A stretch of 9,854 nucleotides of DNA. It comes from UBA12465 sp964408785 (GTDB lineage Bacteria > Patescibacteriota > Patescibacteriia > Patescibacteriales > UBA12465). Position numbers and translations under genes: made by a program. Of this stretch, positions 7,501 to 9,854 are shown in pieces (within the stretch, counting starts at the first letter, position 1; every line of letters begins with the position of its first letter). Location: NCBI GenBank assembly GCA_964408785.1, contig CAYPAS010000025.1:1-9854 (forward strand). Direction: 5' to 3'. The notes under the pieces are model-generated. The model was not told the origin of the DNA and did not search any database. It saw only the letters and a list, made by a program, of their open reading frames with translations.

Positions 7501-9031
7501 AGGGTTGAACGAAGGTCTGAGTTCTCAGCCGTCGTCCGGCGGTGGTTCTGGCGGCGTTATTATTATTGATAAGACTGATAAAGTTAACCCTTTATTAAGC
7601 GATGTTAGTATTTCTTTGTCGCAGGCGCCTTTCACTGTTTCTTGGAAGACTGATGAACCGGCGGATTCGTTAATTGAGTATGGCCAGGATTTGACCTATC
7701 AATATTCATCTTATACGCGTTCTTTGGAAGAGGGACATTCCTTGGTATTAAGGGAGGCTACTGAGCCGGGAGTTTATTATTATCGTTTGTCTTCCGCTGA
7801 TTCCTCGGGCAATGTTTCCAATTATTATACGGGAATGTTCGAAGTTGTCGGTAATGGTTTGGGTAAGAAGGAAAGTATTGTGGAAACGACGATGAGTGAT
7901 CAGGATTTAGCTATCAGTGACGACAATTTTTTATCAGTGCTCCAGAGTACTATCAAAATGATAAAAGAGGCGGCCAACAAAGTTTCTTTGCCGATATTGG
8001 AAGCTAGCTTAGTAGAACAGCAAAGATCATTGCAGGAATTAGCTGAATTAGCGCCAAAACCAATAATCGTTAAGGGGCCGGAAATTAAGATTTGGGATGA
8101 TATGGCGGTTATTTCCTGGGAGACTAATAAGAAGGCGAGCGGCCAGGTATCAGTTTCCGAAAAAGCCGTTCCTTTAACTAGTATCGACCAGGTGCAGGTT
8201 ATCGGCAATCCTGATGTTTATTCTAAGGAACACCAGATAGTTATCAGTGGCCTTGACCCGGAAACTACTTATAATTATCAAGTAAAAAGTCTTAGCTCGG
8301 CCGGCGCCGCTGTTGTTTCACGCGCTTCTAATTTTACCACCGCGGAAAAAGAAGCTAAGGTTAGCAATTACCTGGTTGAAAATATTGATGAAGAAAAATC
8401 TTCTTTCCGCTGGGTTAGCTCTGTTCCTACCGATAGTTCTATCCGCTTTACGCCCTATCGCAACAATGTTGCGGCCGTCGATGAAGCGATAGTGCTAAAC
8501 GATCCAGATGTTAACACTATCCACGAGATTACTGTTGATTCTTTTGAGCCTGGCGTTCTTTATAAGGTGGATATTTTCGGCCAAGACGAGAAAGGAAGAG
8601 TTGTTAGCGAGTCTATTGATACCTATTCTACTACTGGCGAAGAAATTCCTTTGTTGATTGAGCAAGTCAAAACTAATTCCGCCTTGGTTTCCGGTAATGA
8701 TATCCAGGTTCAATCGATAGTTTCTTGGAATACCAGCCGCGCCGCCGATTCAAAGATTTATTATCGCCAGGGAATCAGCAAGGACGATTCTTATTGGCCA
8801 TCAGAAACTCTTTTGGATAATAATTTCACTAGACGCCATTTGGTGGTAATGACCGATTTCAAACCGGGAGAAATTTATCAGTTCCAGGTGGAAAGTACCG
8901 ATCCCAACGGTAATAAAGTTCGCTCGCAGACTTATACTATTTTGACGCCTAAGCAAAAAGATTCGGTTTTTCAGGTGATAATGAATAATATTGAGCAGAC
9001 TTTCGGTTGGTTGCAGGCGGTTGGGAAATAA
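4514..9031 (+). CDS. Very large secreted fibronectin type III repeat protein
   Basis: The 1505-residue protein has a typical signal peptide: lysines at 4-5 and 9, a hydrophobic core at 10-28, and a VKA site with cleavage probably after Ala31. Residues 33-256 hold two beta-sandwich-like modules, the second with WIQYRVQLET and TPHLQNI. Residues 257-476 hold further Ig-like or cadherin-like strands, with conserved Asp-rich turns such as DQDTDTG. Residues 477-575 form a classical FN3 domain. From 584 to the end come eight FN3-like units of the purple-acid-phosphatase type, each with W-x-T-(D/N)-(E/x)-x-A-D-S-x-(I/V/L)-x-Y after a conserved Trp (W608, W712, W813, W908, W1044, W1202, W1300, W1405). 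A helical and Gly/Ser linker lies near 978-1020 and a longer helical one near 1113-1184. No LPXTG motif or C-terminal membrane helix is present, so the mode of surface retention is unclear. Likely role: adhesion or surface scaffold. It is the last operon gene and is followed by a strong terminator. Confidence 0.9.
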   Translation: MNYKKFLLKSVFLPIFGFSLIIFFVPQLVKAATSSNVYYSQVESVSPENSYTSVNWTDYVPTNTAVSVSIRSGDIPTPDDSWTSWIDVSKNDSIDFLNSKNYYQYRVTIYYSDTSDTPYFQDISFSYSYYPVSASLLSSPYDSNDGANIFAGIKWDEINDINSSIVRLQVRTAPDNAGSPGTWTEWRGPEAGDNYFSRQSSRCEEDGTEISCTVDNSQDISDGVNDRWIQYRVQLETGAYGTPHLQNITIVYVVNATPEFDSASAATDGKGLVDINFSVKDQDTDTGSNTPGYVTPSFEFWNGSSWQDCSSFSLIAQPESTDEHALDNRPVLGGAYTNYSVHWNAKADYNGHYIAAAKIRVTVNDNEAANNRASIESASFVLDTKDPEVSSVSVDARSDAEHKFSFSVSDDSADSLEIKISNNANLTPDGSNASSGEWTAFSPVFDWNFGSGSAVYYQIRDGQGNISNSGTAQSIQIPEKPSNVFYQDISNFATSEWREFITWERVDENSLPNSFAKYNIYRSTNGENFSLVYSQENRLINYYLDEGLDESNTYYYRISVEDSAGNDSAYSETISDRPDGQGGADLTAPEISNVSIDAITTRSARITWDTDEAADSRVYYQMNDGGDFEGASSVYVSSMANTDSGLGKHVVYLDDLTPGSTYYLQVKSVDPSGNASSKKQGEAGYELKTASGPDISQVTVSEIRNNQVTVSWTTDTSSDSKVFYSSDYEFSSPQLASDSDEVRDHKVVLNNLQPASSYYFYVRSGQIDDKNISRGDIAYYRFITTSDQVAPTIDFVFASDVEILSDDTVRVSWRTSELADSLLEYSTDDSYDHSYDSDSLNTDHVAKLENLEAGTTYNFRLRSRDANSNAAFLNDLEFTTSDSSDVTAPILSSISVQAVYDKTALISWRTNEAADSLIEYGETSGELASSTEEALLNTSHSLVLDGLKPATKYYYRVSSKDPSANSASSEEREFTTTAEMTTEEAAQVREEAARQEGLNEGLSSQPSSGGGSGGVIIIDKTDKVNPLLSDVSISLSQAPFTVSWKTDEPADSLIEYGQDLTYQYSSYTRSLEEGHSLVLREATEPGVYYYRLSSADSSGNVSNYYTGMFEVVGNGLGKKESIVETTMSDQDLAISDDNFLSVLQSTIKMIKEAANKVSLPILEASLVEQQRSLQELAELAPKPIIVKGPEIKIWDDMAVISWETNKKASGQVSVSEKAVPLTSIDQVQVIGNPDVYSKEHQIVISGLDPETTYNYQVKSLSSAGAAVVSRASNFTTAEKEAKVSNYLVENIDEEKSSFRWVSSVPTDSSIRFTPYRNNVAAVDEAIVLNDPDVNTIHEITVDSFEPGVLYKVDIFGQDEKGRVVSESIDTYSTTGEEIPLLIEQVKTNSALVSGNDIQVQSIVSWNTSRAADSKIYYRQGISKDDSYWPSETLLDNNFTRRHLVVMTDFKPGEIYQFQVESTDPNGNKVRSQTYTILTPKQKDSVFQVIMNNIEQTFGWLQAVGK
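6263..9000 (+). repeat. Eight tandem FN3-like coding repeats in two blocks
   Basis: The conserved Trp codons lie at 6335, 6647, 6950, 7235, 7643, 8117, 8411 and 8726. Spacing is about 95-105 residues, except for units 4 to 5 (136) and 5 to 6 (158), where the helical linkers are inserted. Units 1, 3, 4, 5 and 8 keep the ADS core. Unit 2 has SDS, unit 7 TDS, and unit 6 has lost it (KASGQV). The similarity is at protein level, so this is an old domain array and not a recent DNA tandem repeat. Confidence 0.8.
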
Positions 9032-9049
9032 ATATAGGATTTAAAGATA

Positions 9050-9081
9050 AAAAAAGAACGCTAGTTAAAGCGTTCTTTTTT
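9050..9081 (+). terminator. Strong bidirectional intrinsic terminator between convergent genes
   Basis: The 13-base arms 9050-9062 and 9069-9081 are perfectly complementary and enclose a six-base loop, AGTTAA. The GC-containing core GAACGCT is preceded by six A and followed on the other arm by six T, so the structure ends in a U tract on either strand. It lies 19 bases after the stop of the FN3 protein gene and 16 bases beyond the stop of the convergent small gene, so it can end both transcripts. Confidence 0.92.
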
Positions 9082-9096
9082 GATGGGTTTGATTTT

Positions 9097-9333
9097 TTAT
9101 ATTTCTATTCTATCGCCGCCATAATTCACGCCAGTCATTTTTCCGTCGGCATCTTCTTTTACATCCTTAAATTCATAGGACTCATATATATGGAGCAGTC
9201 CGTTGCTTTGGTCTTCTTCCATTTTTTTAAATTCATCCTCGCTTACTAATCTGTAATCACCATTAGGTTCGGTTTTTACGCGAATCATAGTGTTTTCCGT
9301 TTTTGGTTCATTTTTTAGATTTTCAAAATTCAT
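9097..9333 (-). CDS. Small acidic hypothetical protein, 78 residues
   Basis: Read on the minus strand from the ATG at 9333-9331 to the TAA at 9099-9097. The product is hydrophilic and acidic, with no signal peptide, membrane segment or cysteine, so it is probably cytoplasmic. It begins with MNFENLKNEPKTENTMIRVK, then has a Glu/Asp/Lys-rich middle and ends in a Gly-Gly-Asp-containing tail. I do not recognise a family. Support for a real gene comes from context: a good promoter ends about 34 bases upstream, a strong shared terminator follows, and codon use is plausible. An internal Met at residue 16 could be an alternative start. The plus-strand frame over the same bases (9007-9249) starts inside the FN3 gene and runs through the terminator, so it is rejected. 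Confidence 0.7.
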   Translation of the reverse strand: MNFENLKNEPKTENTMIRVKTEPNGDYRLVSEDEFKKMEEDQSNGLLHIYESYEFKDVKEDADGKMTGVNYGGDRIEI

Positions 9334-9366
9334 ATTATTATATTAAATGAATAATTGCTTATTTTT

Positions 9367-9395
9367 ATTATAACAAATTTTTTGATGTTTGTTTA
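9367..9395 (-). promoter_or_regulatory. Sigma70-type promoter for the small minus-strand gene
   Basis: On the minus strand, TAAACA (9395-9390) is followed after exactly 17 bases by a perfect TATAAT (9372-9367), with a TG one base upstream (extended -10). This predicts a start of transcription near 9360 and a leader of roughly 25 bases before the ATG at 9333. Short A tracts at 9402-9407, 9415-9420 and 9424-9429 (read as A on this strand) lie just upstream of the -35 and resemble an UP element or curved DNA. Confidence 0.7.
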
Positions 9396-9570
9396 GATTG
9401 GTTTTTTGTTTGGGTTTTTTGGCTTTTTTACATTTATTAAGATTTTAAGGGGTGTGGAAGGAATTGTGGGAGGGAATGTAAATTTTAGAGCAAAACACTC
9501 TTTGTTTCTTGTCCGGGGGATTTTGTTGTTTGTTTCTTGATAATTTCAATGCTTTGTCGCGGTATTTTTA
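9396..9570. other. AT-rich non-coding segment without recognisable genes
   Basis: T runs on the plus strand dominate up to about 9430. A G-rich purine stretch follows near 9448-9478, then more T-rich sequence. A weak hairpin at 9487-9501 (AGAG/CTCT arms) is the only structure besides the 9-base TCCGGGGGA at 9512-9520, which is inversely repeated at 9655-9663. I see no credible gene on either strand. Confidence 0.6.
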
Positions 9571-9584
9571 TTATGTAGCCCCTA
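9571..9584 (+). repeat. Direct repeat copy 1 of the tRNA-Glu 3' end
   Basis: TTATGTAGCCCCTA here is identical to 9789-9802, which covers the acceptor 3' strand, discriminator base and first trailer bases of the tRNA-Glu gene. The match continues imperfectly (T for C, then GGG). The two copies are 218 bases apart and border the GC-rich island. After this copy the tRNA T-arm is not continued; instead CCCC-TAT-GGGG forms a small hairpin at 9579-9589. Confidence 0.7.
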
Positions 9585-9590
9585 TGGGGA

Positions 9591-9720
9591 TTTCCGCTCT
9601 CGCTCGGCGTCGGAATTGCGCCTCGCTCACTTGTCCAGGGTTGGCGTCCGAAGCTCCCCCGGAGCTTCGTCCGGCGCTCGTCCGCTCGTTCCGGCTTCCG
9701 CCGTTTCTCGCGTCTCGTTT
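9591..9720. other. GC-rich non-coding island next to the tRNA gene
   Basis: Bases 9601-9720 are about 68% G+C by hand count, in sharp contrast with the AT-rich flanks and the genes of the window. The pentamer CGCTC occurs five times on the plus strand (9595, 9601, 9624, 9675, 9683). Open frames on both strands exist here only because stop codons are rare in GC-rich sequence; they are rich in Arg, Ser and Pro and overlap one another. The nature of the island is unknown. Confidence 0.65.
9649..9669. repeat. Perfect 9-bp inverted repeat inside the GC-rich island
   Basis: CGAAGCTCC at 9649-9657 is complementary to GGAGCTTCG at 9661-9669, with a three-base CCC loop. No T run follows on either strand, so it is not a standard intrinsic terminator. 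It could be a structured RNA element or a palindromic repeat unit. Confidence 0.75.
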
Positions 9721-9727
9721 CCAACCT

Positions 9728-9738
9728 GTTCGATTCCC
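9728..9738 (+). repeat. Isolated T-loop-like sequence, inverted copy of the tRNA-Glu T-arm
   Basis: GTTCGATTCCC here is the reverse complement of 9804-9814, the T-loop region of tRNA-Glu. It is followed at 9739-9753 by a sequence ending in GCAACCA and then by the left arm of the long hairpin. It looks like the 3' end of a plus-strand tRNA, but the bases before it (ACCTG) do not form a T-stem and no acceptor, D or anticodon arm is found upstream. A remnant or chance inverted duplication is the best reading. Confidence 0.45.
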
Positions 9739-9751
9739 AAACTTAGCAACC

Positions 9752-9794
9752 ACATAAATAAAAGAGTGTGCAAAGCGCGCTCTTTTATTTATGT
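9752..9794. terminator. Long hairpin directly behind tRNA-Glu, probable bidirectional terminator
   Basis: The arms 9752-9771 and 9775-9794 pair over 20 bases around an AAA loop. The outer 15 pairs are perfect; the inner five include two T-G pairs that are stable only in plus-strand RNA and become A-C mismatches on the minus strand. A and T runs flank the GC core on both sides, so it can end the minus-strand tRNA transcript and any plus-strand transcript from the GC-rich island. The last arm base is also the discriminator position of the tRNA, so the stem begins immediately at the mature tRNA end. Confidence 0.8.
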
Positions 9795-9802
9795 AGCCCC
9801 TA
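9789..9802 (+). repeat. Direct repeat copy 2, within the tRNA-Glu 3' end
   Basis: Identical over 14 bases to 9571-9584. This copy contains the intact acceptor 3' strand of the tRNA gene. A duplicated tRNA 3' end is the arrangement left by integrases that target tRNA genes, but no integrase is in the window. Confidence 0.7.
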
Positions 9803-9854
9803 CGGGAATCGAACCCGTGTTACCAGGATGAGAACCTGGCGTCCTAGCCGATAG
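9794..9854 (-). tRNA. tRNA-Glu (anticodon CTC), 5' end cut by the window edge
   Basis: On the minus strand, 61 bases of a tRNA are present. The anticodon stem CCAGG/CCTGG (9839-9835 and 9827-9823) encloses the loop TTCTCAT, with anticodon CTC at 9832-9830, reading GAG codons. The T-stem ACGGG/CCCGT encloses TTCGATT. The acceptor 3' strand AGGGGCT (9801-9795) is followed by discriminator A at 9794. The D-stem 3' half GGAC is at 9844-9841 and the window ends in the D-loop, so about 14 bases including the 5' acceptor strand are missing. CCA is not encoded (the next bases are CAT), so it must be added by a nucleotidyltransferase. A long hairpin follows directly. Confidence 0.92.

Noticed and set aside
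6263..9000. Recent DNA tandem repeat or CRISPR-like array in the FN3 region
   Set aside because: The periodicity is in the protein only. DNA copies are strongly diverged and there are no identical repeats with unique spacers.
9007..9249. Plus-strand frame of 80 codons overlapping the end of the FN3 gene
   Set aside because: It begins inside the FN3 gene, crosses a strong terminator and is antisense to the better supported small gene.
9571..9640. A second, degenerate tRNA gene
   Set aside because: Only the acceptor-end sequence is shared with tRNA-Glu. No T-arm, anticodon arm or D-arm pairing could be found behind it.
9649..9669. Intrinsic terminator at the GC-rich palindrome
   Set aside because: The stem is good, but neither strand has a T run after it.
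9485..9757. Overlapping frames on both strands across the GC-rich island
   Set aside because: Stop codons are rare in GC-rich sequence. The products are Arg/Pro/Ser-rich without domain features, lack start signals, and contradict one another.
9616..9831. Plus-strand frame of 71 codons ending with APTGIEPVLPG
   Set aside because: Its end is the antisense translation of the tRNA-Glu T and anticodon arms, a well-known source of false proteins, and the rest runs through the GC-rich non-coding island and the hairpin.

Overview
The window looks like a piece of an AT-rich genome from an uncultured, reduced-genome bacterium, most likely of the Candidate Phyla Radiation (Patescibacteria). This is an inference. 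It rests on tightly packed genes without clear Shine-Dalgarno sequences, a MacB-type ABC exporter beside secreted beta-sandwich proteins, a FISUMP-domain protein, a tRNA gene without encoded CCA, and the general AT bias. All six genes stop with TAA and none needs UGA readthrough, so no recoded UGA (as in Gracilibacteria/SR1) has to be assumed. Placement below phylum is not possible by eye.

Layout: (1) 3-737 (+) is the 3' end of an unrecognised gene whose start lies before the window. It is followed by an AT-only inverted repeat and a short intergenic gap holding a possible extended -10 promoter. (2) 820-9031 (+) looks like one operon of four genes with gaps of 4, 4 and 17 bases. The genes are a MacB/LolD-type ABC ATPase with an unusual 200-residue C-terminal extension, its FtsX/MacB-type permease, a membrane-anchored or secreted protein with a cysteine-rich module and a C-terminal FISUMP domain, and a 1505-residue secreted protein built mainly of fibronectin-III-like repeats. 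A strong hairpin at 9050-9081 closes the operon and can act on both strands. (3) 9097-9333 (-) is a small acidic hypothetical protein with a recognisable promoter, convergent to the operon. (4) 9334-9793 has no convincing gene. It runs from a T-rich segment into a GC-rich island (about 68% GC over 9601-9720 by hand count) with palindromes, and then a 20-bp hairpin. (5) 9794-9854 (-) is the 3' part of a tRNA-Glu(CTC) gene cut by the window edge.

How it may work together: the ATPase and permease form a MacB-like ABC system, and the two genes behind them encode exported proteins with ligand-binding or adhesion-type domains. The simplest inference is a cell-surface operon in which the transporter helps export, release or energise the surface proteins, or responds to the envelope state they create. 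The less ordinary parts are the duplicated motif in the ATPase extension, the two-block architecture of the giant FN3 protein, and the tRNA-associated GC island bounded by a 14-bp direct repeat of the tRNA 3' end. No CRISPR array, transposase, integrase or reverse transcriptase was found.
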